Source: Streptomyces sp. M41(2017) (GTDB lineage: Bacteria; Actinomycetota; Actinomycetes; Streptomycetales; Streptomycetaceae). Taken from it: a stretch of 64,000 nucleotides of DNA. Below the pieces are notes generated by a model. That model was given only the letters and a program-made list of their open reading frames with translations, was not told the origin of the DNA and did not search any database. The stretch covers positions 5,146,001 through 5,210,000 of the forward strand of contig NZ_MWFK01000001.1 of the NCBI RefSeq assembly GCF_002078175.1, given 5' to 3'. The position numbers were made by a program, and so were the translations under genes. How positions within the stretch are numbered: the stretch's first letter is position 1; each line of letters opens with the position of its first letter. Positions 16,408-23,573 of this stretch are shown in pieces.

Positions 16408-17247
16408 ATGCGAGACGACGGAACCACGGCCCAGGACCCACGCCCGGCACTGCGGGCCGACTGCGGCCAGTGCTTCGGGCTCTGCTGCGTCGCCCTGCCC
16501 TTCTCCCGGTCGGCGGACTTCGCGATCGACAAGGACGCCGGGAAGCCCTGTCCCAACCTGGCGGACGACTTCCGCTGCGGCATCCACACCCGCCTGCGGG
16601 AGACCGGCTTCACCGGCTGCACGGTGTACGACTGCTTCGGCGCCGGGCAGCGGGTCTCCCAGGAGACCTACGGCGGCGTCGACTGGCGCTCCGGTTCCCC
16701 GGAGCGCGCCCGTCAGATGTTCGACGTCTTCCCCGTCGTCCGTCAGCTCCACGAACTGCTCTGGTACCTGAACGAGGCCCTGGCCCTGCCCGCCGCCCGC
16801 CCGGTGCACGCCGACGTCCGCCGGCTCCTCGACCGGACCGAGGAACTGGCGCGGCTGACCCCCGACGAACTGGGCGCCCTGGACGTGCGCGCGCACCGGC
16901 AGAAGGTCAACGAGCTGCTGCTGCGCACGAGCGACCTGGTGCGCGCGGGGACCGGGCGCGGCAGGAAGAAGGACCGCCGGGGCGCCGACCTGATGGGCGC
17001 CCGCCTCAAGGGCGCCGACCTGCGGGGCGTCAGCCTGCGCGGCGCCTACCTCATCGCCGCCGACCTGACGGGCGCGGATCTGCGCGGAGCCGACCTGATC
17101 GGCGCGGACCTCCGCGACACGGATCTCACCGACGCCGATCTGACCGGGGCCTTCTTCCTCACCCAGCCGCAGTTGAACGCGGCCCGCGGCAGCGCGGGCA
17201 CCCGGCTCCCGGAGTCCCTCGCCCGCCCCGGCCACTGGACCGGGTGA
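16408..17247 (+). CDS. Cys-rich (YkgJ-like) N-terminus fused to pentapeptide repeats
   Basis: This is a 279-residue protein of unusual architecture. Residues 15-80 hold eight cysteines (19, 22, 26, 27, 48, 57, 71, 76) in a CxxCxxxCC...C...C pattern reminiscent of YkgJ-type metal-binding (zinc or iron-sulfur) proteins. Residues about 85-185 are helical. Residues about 190-255 are pentapeptide repeats of A(D/N)LxG form (GADLMGARLKGADLRGVSLRG and onward), predicted to form a right-handed beta-helix. No signal peptide is evident. TAGGCT lies 7 nt before the ATG with no clear ribosome site, so the mRNA may be leaderless. It stands alone and divergent from the SDR. The function is unknown. Confidence 0.8.
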   Translation: MRDDGTTAQDPRPALRADCGQCFGLCCVALPFSRSADFAIDKDAGKPCPNLADDFRCGIHTRLRETGFTGCTVYDCFGAGQRVSQETYGGVDWRSGSPERARQMFDVFPVVRQLHELLWYLNEALALPAARPVHADVRRLLDRTEELARLTPDELGALDVRAHRQKVNELLLRTSDLVRAGTGRGRKKDRRGADLMGARLKGADLRGVSLRGAYLIAADLTGADLRGADLIGADLRDTDLTDADLTGAFFLTQPQLNAARGSAGTRLPESLARPGHWTG

Positions 17248-17531
17248 GGGGACACGTCGGCCCGGTCGGTCGACCGCGCCGGCGGGCCGGATCGCCGAGG
17301 CGTCGGGTCCCGGCGCCGGCGCCGTGCCCTGCTCGGTGAGGTGGGCGTCCGTCGCGGTGCTCAGATCGGTCAGGAACGACCGGCAACGTTCGAGACTTGG
17401 GGCGGGCAACTCGACGTCGTGCTGTCGAGTCGCCGGGTGAGGGGGCCGAACGCGGCCGATCGGCCGTGCCGGGCGGGCGGTGGTCGGACGCCGGCCCCGA
17501 TGCCCTCACGGACGACGGCCGAGCGGGCCCC
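17248..17531. other. 284-bp intergenic region, possible gene remnant
   Basis: There is no confident gene. On the minus strand (about 17409 to 17280) a short frame encodes a plausible N-terminus (MPAPSLERCRSFLTDLSTAT) that runs into biased Arg/Pro-rich sequence with no conserved continuation. It could be a decayed gene or chance. No strong hairpin was seen. Confidence 0.35.
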
Positions 17532-19025
17532 TCACTCGGCGCCCCGCGCCGCCGGTGTCCGCGGCACCGCCGCCACCGGGGCGCGGCGGTCGAGACGCAG
17601 GCGCAGTCCTTCCGGCATCAGGGTCAGACGCTCGGCCACCCGCAGCCGGTAGTCAGGCTCGGGCCGCACCTCGTAGCGGCGCAGCAGCAGGCCGAGGACC
17701 AGGGTCGCCTCGTGCAGCGCGAACTGGCGGCCGATGCAGGCCCGCGCCCCGGTGCCGAACGGCTTGAAGGTGTGCGCGGGACGGGCCCGTACGGCCTTGG
17801 CGTCGAAGCGGTCCGGGTCGAACGCCTCGGCGTCGGCCCCCCACACCGCCGGGTCCCGGTGCAGCATCGCCGTCAGGACGAGCGCCCACGCCCCCTGACG
17901 CATCGGGTGGACGCCGCCCAGCACGGTGTCCTGACGGGCCTCCCGGGCGAACGCGGGGGCGGTCGGCCACAGCCGCAGCGACTCGTCGAGGACCCGTCGT
18001 ACGTACCGGAGGCGGGCGACCTGGTCGTAGGCCGGCCGGTCGGTGCCGCCCCAGACGCGGTCGACCTCGGCACGGGCGCGGGCGGCGATGTCCGGGTTCT
18101 GGGCGAGGTAGTGCAGCGCGAAGGACAGGGCGCCCGAGGTGGTCTCGTGGCCGGCGATCAGGAAGGTGATGACCTGACGGCGGATGTTCTCCGCCGTCAG
18201 CCGCTCCCCGGTCTCCGGGTGCGCGGTCTCCAGCATGCGGTCGAGGAGGTCCCCCTGGCCGCTGCCGCCGGAGCGGCGGGCGGCGACCACGGCGTCGACC
18301 GTGCGGTTGAGGTGGGCCATGTCGGCGGTGTTGCGCCGGGAGGCCTCGCGCAGCAGGACCGGGGCCAGCGGCACCGGCACGACGTTGCGGCGCTGGGCGT
18401 AGGTCAGGGTGCCCACCATCGCCGTCACGAAGGGGTGCGGCCGGGAGCGCTCGAACGAGGCGAAGTCGTGGCCGAAGCCGGTCCGCGCGATCGTCTCCAG
18501 GGTCAGCTTCGTCATGTCGCCGGGTACGTCCACCGTGCGCCCGGCCGCCTGTTCGCGGTCCCAGCGGTCCGTGAGCCGCTCGGTCACCGCCAGCATCATG
18601 GGGTGGTAGCCCTCCATGGCCTCGCGGCTGAAGCCGGGGGCGAGGACGTCGTGCGCCAACTGCCAGTTGGGCTCGTGGTTGTAGGCGGTGAACAGTCCGT
18701 CCCCGGCCACCGGACGGAGGTTGGCGATCCCGAGGCCCACGTGCTTCGCGAACCGCGACTCGTCCGCCAGCTCGGCGGCCAGGTCCGCGCCCCACACGAA
18801 GACGATCTCGTTGCTGAAGGCCTTGCGCCGGAAGATCGGTCCGAGCTGCCGCCCGAACTTCAGTGAATCCTGCAGCGGGGAACGGACGTTGGCGCCGATC
18901 ACGTCGCCGACCAGGGGGACGCGGCGGGGCGGGTGCGGGATGCGGCGCAGTTCCGGCCAGCCCAGCTCCGCACTGCGGAACCCCTTCGGCAGCGCGGCCG
19001 GTGCGGCTTCCCTGGTCTCCGCCAT
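17532..19025 (-). CDS. cytochrome P450, CYP102-like haem domain without fused reductase
   Basis: This 497-residue P450 has the long-chain-fatty-acid-hydroxylase type sequence. It has an N-terminal PHPPRRVPLVGDVIG region, I-helix FLIAGHETTSGALSFAL (about residue 293), ExxR in ESLRLWPTAPAFAREA, and haem loop FKPFGTGARACIGRQFALHEA (Cys about residue 428). This resembles the haem domain of P450BM3 (CYP102A), but the protein ends about 65 residues after the cysteine. There is therefore no diflavin reductase, and a separate redox partner is needed. Free-standing CYP102B enzymes are known in Streptomyces. The ATG at 19025 has AAGGGAG at 8 nt; the adjacent GTG at 19028 is an alternative. The divergent TetR gene probably regulates it. 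Confidence 0.9.
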   Translation of the reverse strand: MAETREAAPAALPKGFRSAELGWPELRRIPHPPRRVPLVGDVIGANVRSPLQDSLKFGRQLGPIFRRKAFSNEIVFVWGADLAAELADESRFAKHVGLGIANLRPVAGDGLFTAYNHEPNWQLAHDVLAPGFSREAMEGYHPMMLAVTERLTDRWDREQAAGRTVDVPGDMTKLTLETIARTGFGHDFASFERSRPHPFVTAMVGTLTYAQRRNVVPVPLAPVLLREASRRNTADMAHLNRTVDAVVAARRSGGSGQGDLLDRMLETAHPETGERLTAENIRRQVITFLIAGHETTSGALSFALHYLAQNPDIAARARAEVDRVWGGTDRPAYDQVARLRYVRRVLDESLRLWPTAPAFAREARQDTVLGGVHPMRQGAWALVLTAMLHRDPAVWGADAEAFDPDRFDAKAVRARPAHTFKPFGTGARACIGRQFALHEATLVLGLLLRRYEVRPEPDYRLRVAERLTLMPEGLRLRLDRRAPVAAVPRTPAARGAE

Positions 19026-19073
19026 CACGCCATCTCCCTTGTGGGTACCACTGGTTGGGACCTGTTGTACGCG

Positions 19074-19113
19074 GGTTCAATAACGCCGTCCAGTGTCGTC
19101 CCGTTGTTGAACC
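19074..19113. promoter_or_regulatory. inverted repeat in the P450/TetR divergent promoter
   Basis: GGTTCAATAACG (19074-19085) and CGTTGTTGAACC (19102-19113) are inverted at 11 of 12 positions and separated by 16 bp, giving a 40-bp dyad. It lies between the divergent P450 and TetR genes, 22 bp from the TetR start. It is the natural candidate operator for that TetR regulator, possibly binding two dimers. Confidence 0.65.
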
Positions 19114-19134
19114 GACGTCAAGTACAGTGCGGGC

Positions 19135-19743
19135 ATGGCCGGGACACAGGGGGAGCGCGCGCGTCGGCGGCTCAGCACCGAGGAGCGCCGCGAGCAACTC
19201 CTGACGGTCGGGGCCCGCCTCTTCTCGGAGAGCCCGTACGACGACGTGTGGATCGAGCAGGTCGCCGAGATCGCCGGGGTCTCCCGCGGTCTGCTGTACC
19301 ACTACTTCCCGACGAAGCGGGACTTCTTCGCGGCCGTGGTCGAGCGGGAGAGCGGGCGCATGCTGCGGATGACCGCGGCCGTGCCGGGCGTCCCGGTGCG
19401 TGAGCAGCTCTCGGCCGGCCTCGACACCTTCCTCGGCTACGTCGAGGAGCACGCGCACGGCTTCCGCGCCTTCCACCGCGCGGACGCGGCCGGCGACCAG
19501 GCGGTGCGCAAGGTCTACCGACAGGCGCTGGCGGCGCAGGAGCGGCAGATCCTCGCCGCGCTCGCCGCCGATCCCGAACTGGGCTGGGCCCCCGAGGGCC
19601 GTCCCGAGCTGCGGATCGCCGTCCGCGGCTGGCTGGCCTTCACCACCGCCGTCTGCCTGGAGTGGCTCCGCGGTGCCGAGCTGAGCCGCGCCCAGGTGCG
19701 CGACCTGTGCGCGCGGGCGCTGCTCGGGGCCATCGCCCCCTGA
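19135..19743 (+). CDS. TetR-family transcriptional regulator (divergent from CYP102-like P450)
   Basis: This 202-residue TetR protein has its HTH in residues about 18-62 (REQLLTVGARLFSESPYDDVWIEQVAEIAGVSRGLLYHYFPTKRDFFAAVV), followed by a helical ligand-binding domain. The gene is divergent from the P450 and shares a 110-bp promoter region containing a 40-bp dyad. It is probably a repressor relieved by a fatty acid-like inducer, by analogy with other CYP102 systems. The effector is unknown. Confidence 0.9.
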   Translation: MAGTQGERARRRLSTEERREQLLTVGARLFSESPYDDVWIEQVAEIAGVSRGLLYHYFPTKRDFFAAVVERESGRMLRMTAAVPGVPVREQLSAGLDTFLGYVEEHAHGFRAFHRADAAGDQAVRKVYRQALAAQERQILAALAADPELGWAPEGRPELRIAVRGWLAFTTAVCLEWLRGAELSRAQVRDLCARALLGAIAP

Positions 19744-19923
19744 ACGACGGTCTGTTCGGAGCCGTCGGTCCGCGCGTGGATCACCTCCTCTCCGCGCAGG
19801 GCGGGGCGGGGCGTGAGAAGTGTTCGGACAGGTTGATCTTGGAGGGGCCTACTTCGGGGCTCGCCGAGCAGGTGGACATCGTGACGAGCCGTGCGGCTGA
19901 GGTGCCTGCCGGAGCCGACGACA

Positions 19924-20298
19924 ATGGGACGACGCATGGGGAACCGACGAGTGCACGGCTGTCTCGGCCTGGTGGTGGGCGTGGCGCTCGCGCTGCTCAC
20001 GACGATGCTGCTGGGCCGGGCGACGAACGCCTGTGACGCCGGAGTGCACAACGCCGCGAACAGCTTCTTCCTGCTCTACTTCTTCATCCCCGCCCTCTCC
20101 GCCCTCCTCCTCATGGGCTGGGTGCTGGTGGGCGCCGTCCTGGGAGGTCACCCCCTCCTCCACGCCGTCGCCCTCGCGGTGACGCTCCTCGGCCTGTGCT
20201 GGTGCGCCCTCTCCTTCTTCTGGAGCGGTGTCACCCCCGCCTGTCCCGACGGCGTGCCCCTGTGGTGGCCGGGCTCCCTTCCCGCTCCCGGGTTCTGA
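19924..20298 (+). CDS. small integral membrane protein, unknown function
   Basis: This 124-residue protein has about three hydrophobic segments: VHGCLGLVVGVALALLTTMLL (perhaps a signal anchor), FFLLYFFIPALSALLLMGWVLVGAVL, and LHAVALAVTLLGLCWCALSFFW. A cysteine in NACDAGVHNAANS and another near the C-terminus (TPACPDG) lie on the predicted outside. ATG 19924 was chosen; ATG 19936 or a more upstream GTG are possible. No family was recognised. It is followed by the iron-box-controlled gene. Confidence 0.6.
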   Translation: MGRRMGNRRVHGCLGLVVGVALALLTTMLLGRATNACDAGVHNAANSFFLLYFFIPALSALLLMGWVLVGAVLGGHPLLHAVALAVTLLGLCWCALSFFWSGVTPACPDGVPLWWPGSLPAPGF

Positions 20299-20354
20299 AT
20301 CGGTCCGGAACTCTCGGCGAGGCGTGGTTGGCGTACGCCCGGAACTTCGCTAAG

Positions 20355-20373
20355 TTAGGCAAGCCTTACCTTA
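20355..20373 (-). promoter_or_regulatory. iron box (DmdR/IdeR/DtxR-type operator)
   Basis: The complementary strand of this 19-bp site reads TAAGGTAAGGCTTGCCTAA. It matches the actinobacterial iron-box consensus TTAGGTTAGGCTCACCTAA at 15 of 19 positions. It ends 11 nt before the ATG of the DUF2470 gene, directly beside its ribosome-binding site. Iron-loaded DmdR/IdeR would be expected to block transcription. Confidence 0.8.
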
Positions 20374-20384
20374 GGAGGAAGCTG

Positions 20385-21110
20385 ATGGGTGACCGTGACA
20401 CCTGGACGGCCGCGCCCGCCGCGGCGGAGCACGCCCGTTCGGTGCTCGCCGCGGCCTGGTCCTGCGCGGTCAGCGCCGAGGGCGGCCGGGAGGAGTTCGT
20501 CGGCGCGCACTCCGTCGCCGCCGACGGCCGGGTGCTCCTGTACGTGCCCGAGGACAGCGCGCTGCTCGCCAACGCCATCTGCGCGCCGCGCGGAGAGCCC
20601 TCCGCCGTCCTGGAGTTCGCCGACGTCGCGCCGGTGCCCGTACGGAACCGGATCCGCGCCCGGTTGTGGCTCGCCGGCTGGTTCGCCGTCGAAGAGGGTC
20701 ACCTGGCCTTCCGGCCGACCCGCGCCGTGCTCCGCCGGCCCTCCGGCACCGTGGTGGTCGACCTGGACGAACTGGCCGCCGCCGAGCCCGACCCGCTCGC
20801 CGTCGCCGAGGCCCCGTTGCTCACCCACCTCGCCGACGCCCACCCGGACGCCATCGAGCGGCTCACCCGCCTCGTCGAACCGGACAGCCTGCACGGCGCG
20901 GTGCGTGTCCAGCCCCTGGCCGTCGACCGCCACGGACTGACCCTGCGCATCGAGCGGGCGCGCGGCAACGGCGACGTGCGCCTGCCCTTCCACGCACCCG
21001 CCGACGACGTGTCCCAGCTCACCGAGCGCATGCACGTCCTGCTCACGCAGGCGAGTGCCGCGTCCTGTCCCCGGGCCCTACAGCGGCAGCGCACAGACCG
21101 CGACGGGTGA
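20385..21110 (+). CDS. DUF2470 domain protein, predicted iron-regulated (HugZ/PPOX-like split-barrel)
   Basis: This is a 241-residue protein. Residues about 40-130 resemble a pyridoxamine-phosphate-oxidase-like split barrel (LYVPEDSALLANAICAPRGEPSAVLEFADVAPVPVRNRIRARLWLAGW). Residues about 150-230 resemble DUF2470 (PLLTHLADAHPDAIERLTRL...PLAVDRHGLTLRIERARGNGDVRLPF). DUF2470 occurs at the C-terminus of HugZ-type haem oxygenases and related haem-binding proteins. AGGAGG lies 6 nt before the ATG, and an iron box lies immediately upstream, so expression should rise under iron starvation. A role in haem or siderophore iron use is likely but not shown. Confidence 0.8.
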   Translation: MGDRDTWTAAPAAAEHARSVLAAAWSCAVSAEGGREEFVGAHSVAADGRVLLYVPEDSALLANAICAPRGEPSAVLEFADVAPVPVRNRIRARLWLAGWFAVEEGHLAFRPTRAVLRRPSGTVVVDLDELAAAEPDPLAVAEAPLLTHLADAHPDAIERLTRLVEPDSLHGAVRVQPLAVDRHGLTLRIERARGNGDVRLPFHAPADDVSQLTERMHVLLTQASAASCPRALQRQRTDRDG

Positions 21111-22301
21111 GGCGAACGGCTCGCCCACGCGCCGCAGTCCACCCGTCGTGTCGTCGACCTTGAAGACGGTGACCGTGCCGGACCGCTGGTTCGCCGCGAA
21201 GAGCAACCGCCCGTCCGGGGAGAGCGCGATGTGGCGCGGGAAGTCGCCGCCGACCGGCACGGTGTCCAGCAGGCGCAGCCGGGCGCCGTCCTCCTCGATC
21301 GCGTACCGCGTCAGGCTGTTGTGGCCCCGGTTGGCGAGGAAGGCGTACGAGCCGTTCGCCGTGACCACGAACTGCGCCGGGTAACTGGTGCCGCTCCCGG
21401 TCCCCGTGGACCGGGGCGCGCCGATCGTGAGGCGGCCGTCCGCCGGGTCGTAGCCGCAGACCGCCACGGTGTTGTCGACCTCGTCGGCGAGGTAGGCGTA
21501 CCGCCCGCCGGGGTGGAACGTCAGATGACGCGGGCCGGCGCCCGGTGTCGCGGCCGCCCGTGACACCTCGGTGAGCGTGCCCGCGGACTCGTCGAGCCGG
21601 TAGGTGTAGACGGTGTCGGTTCCCAGATCGACGGCGAGCAGATGGCCGCCGTCGGGGGTGGCGGCGAACTGGTGCGCGTGCGGGCCCTGTTGGCCGGGAC
21701 CCGGTGCCGGGCTGGAGTGCGTGACCAGATCGGTGCGCTCGCCGATCGCGCCCGAGGCGTCGAGCGGGTGGACCGCCACGCTGCCCGAGGTGTAGTTCGC
21801 GCTCAGCAGCCAACGCCCGCCCGGATGAACGGACAGGTGACAGGGGCCCGCACCGCCGGTGGGCCGCGAGCCGAGCACCTCGTGCCCCGGGAGCCGCACG
21901 GCCGTCACGGCGCCCGCGTCCTGCTCGTCGACCGCGTAGAGCGTGTGCCCGTCGGGATGCACCGCGAGGAAGGACGGGTTCGCGACGCCCGTCACGACAC
22001 CGCCACCGGTCACCGCGCCCGACTCCGCGTCGTACGTGGCCAGGCCGATCCCCTTCCCCGCCCCCTCGCCCGAGGTGTACGTGCCGAGATACAGCGGACG
22101 GGGGCCGGAACGCTGCGCCCGGGGCGTGGACGGGGAAGCGGCCGGGGCCTTCGGCGTCGCTTCTTCCGCGGAGGCACCGGACCGCGGCCGGGCCGGTGCC
22201 GGGACCGCCGTGATCGCGGCGGCCCCGGCCAGGGCGCCCACGAAACGACGCCTGCTCCAGCCGCCGCCCGGGCCGCGTGACGGCTCTGCACCACTGCTCA
22301 T
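21078..22301 (-). CDS. secreted lactonase-family beta-propeller (6-phosphogluconolactonase/YbhE-like), Tat signal
   Basis: This 407-residue protein has a twin-arginine signal (WSRRRFVGALAGAAAITAVPAPA, residues about 15-40) and a Pro/Ala-rich linker. A seven-bladed propeller follows, with repeated motifs such as PSFLAVHPDGHTLYAVDE, PCHLSVHPGGRWLLSANY, PRHLTFHPGGRYAYLADE and PRHIALSPDGRLLFAANQ, typical of the Pgl/lactonase family. An extracytoplasmic location makes a pentose-phosphate role unlikely; an exported lactonase or binding propeller is more probable. The 3' ends of this gene and the DUF2470 gene overlap by 33 bp on opposite strands. Confidence 0.85.
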   Translation of the reverse strand: MSSGAEPSRGPGGGWSRRRFVGALAGAAAITAVPAPARPRSGASAEEATPKAPAASPSTPRAQRSGPRPLYLGTYTSGEGAGKGIGLATYDAESGAVTGGGVVTGVANPSFLAVHPDGHTLYAVDEQDAGAVTAVRLPGHEVLGSRPTGGAGPCHLSVHPGGRWLLSANYTSGSVAVHPLDASGAIGERTDLVTHSSPAPGPGQQGPHAHQFAATPDGGHLLAVDLGTDTVYTYRLDESAGTLTEVSRAAATPGAGPRHLTFHPGGRYAYLADEVDNTVAVCGYDPADGRLTIGAPRSTGTGSGTSYPAQFVVTANGSYAFLANRGHNSLTRYAIEEDGARLRLLDTVPVGGDFPRHIALSPDGRLLFAANQRSGTVTVFKVDDTTGGLRRVGEPFASPVAVCALPL

Positions 22302-22380
22302 GCCTGCACCTCGGGGTGTCGGTTGCCTCAGCTGTGACACCCACCTTGGCGTGCGGCGCGCCGCGAGTGCAAGAACGGCA

Positions 22381-22409
22381 ACCCGCGTTGCGTGGAACGC
22401 AACGCGGGT
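22381..22409 (-). terminator. perfect 13-bp hairpin downstream of the 353-aa unknown gene
   Basis: ACCCGCGTTGCGT (22381-22393) and ACGCAACGCGGGT (22397-22409) pair perfectly around a 3-nt loop. It lies 7 bp past the stop of the minus-strand gene. In that direction a T-rich tract (TTGCCGTTCTTG) follows. It is a strong intrinsic terminator candidate that separates the gene from the lactonase. Confidence 0.75.
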
Positions 22410-22416
22410 CGGGTGT

Positions 22417-23478
22417 CTACCAGTCCCCGTCCCCGACCGGCTTGCCGGGCGCGTCGCCGAGCGGTTCGACCTGGTGGGGCGACGGCTGCTGCCAGGGCTC
22501 GTGGTCGTCCCCCAGCCAGTCGCCGACCGGCTTGACCGAGCCCAGCCCGTCCGCCGGCGCGAGGTCCGAGGCGTCCTCGTCGTAGTAGTCGAACCAGGGG
22601 AGTCCCGCACGGGTGTACGCGGCACGGTCCACCGGGGACGGCGGCGGGGCCTCGCCGGTGATGCGGCGCCACTCCGGCGGCGTCACGAGATGCACGAACA
22701 CCCGCCCGGCGGGCTCCTCGGCCCAGGCCTTCAGCGGCCGGTCGTCCTCATAGACCTCCTGGCGCATCGAACCGCCGACGCCGAGGCCCATCGCCGGTGC
22801 GCTGCGCGCCCGCAGCGGTGCCGCGCCCGCGGCAGCGGGTGCCGCTCCCGGCGCGGGTGGCGCGGCCATCGGCATCGCCGCGCCGCCGTACGCCCCGGGC
22901 GCCATCGGCATCCGCGGGAGCTGCCGAACCCTGCGGCGCTCCGCCTCGCGCCACGCGGCCAGCTCCCGTTCTTCCAGCGGGAACGACTGGAGCTGGACGC
23001 CGCCCCAGACCTCCTCGCCCGTGACCTGGCCCTCGACGGTCGCCCCGAGGCCCAGCGGGACGGCCACGAACTGGCGGACCGTGCCCTTGCCGGAGTTGAT
23101 CCCGTCCAGCCATGGCTGCCGCGGCAGTACGACGTAGTTCTGCGGGTCGCGGTGCAGCCGGGAGCTCCACGGCCTGCCCGACACGGCGCACACCTTGCCC
23201 ACGCCGACCTGCAACGCGGCAGGCTCCGCCGTGCCCGCGAAACTGAGCCACATCGCCTCGCGCAGATACACCGGCAGCATCACGCCGCCCCGGGCGCGCC
23301 ACGCGGCCGGCACCCGGTCGCCGTAGTCCTCGACCCGCCTTACGGGGAACTCCCCGAGCCCCGGCGGCAGCGCGTGGGTGCCCGACTCGGGCAGCCGCAG
23401 GGTGCGGATGAACCGCACCTGCACCCCGCCCGGCAGCCGCAGCACGTTCCCGTCGATCCGTACGGTGTCCTCGGTCAT
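22417..23478 (-). CDS. conserved-looking protein of unknown function with Ala/Pro-rich middle
   Basis: This 353-residue protein is soluble, with no signal or membrane segment. Residues 1-190 look globular (VRIDGNVLRLPGGVQVRFIRTLRLPE, VMLPVYLREAMWLSFAGTAEPAALQVGVGKVCAVSGRPW, QPWLDGINSGKGTVRQFVAVPLGLGATVEGQVTG). A Pro/Ala/Gly/Met-rich linker (about 195-240) follows, then a C-terminal block (EVYEDDRPLKAWAEEPAGRVFVHLVTPPEWRRITGE). The start ATG has GAGGGGG upstream. I do not recognise a named domain. The upstream neighbour is a FUSC protein (95-bp gap); downstream is a strong hairpin. The real-gene call rests on codon-position GC bias and globular sequence. Confidence 0.75.
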   Translation of the reverse strand: MTEDTVRIDGNVLRLPGGVQVRFIRTLRLPESGTHALPPGLGEFPVRRVEDYGDRVPAAWRARGGVMLPVYLREAMWLSFAGTAEPAALQVGVGKVCAVSGRPWSSRLHRDPQNYVVLPRQPWLDGINSGKGTVRQFVAVPLGLGATVEGQVTGEEVWGGVQLQSFPLEERELAAWREAERRRVRQLPRMPMAPGAYGGAAMPMAAPPAPGAAPAAAGAAPLRARSAPAMGLGVGGSMRQEVYEDDRPLKAWAEEPAGRVFVHLVTPPEWRRITGEAPPPSPVDRAAYTRAGLPWFDYYDEDASDLAPADGLGSVKPVGDWLGDDHEPWQQPSPHQVEPLGDAPGKPVGDGDW

Positions 23479-23573
23479 CCGCCCGCCCCCTCGTCGTGTC
23501 GCTCCGCACCCGGCGCCGGCCGAGCGGCGGCGCACCACTCCACGCCGTCACCCCCGCCCGAACGCCGGACCTC

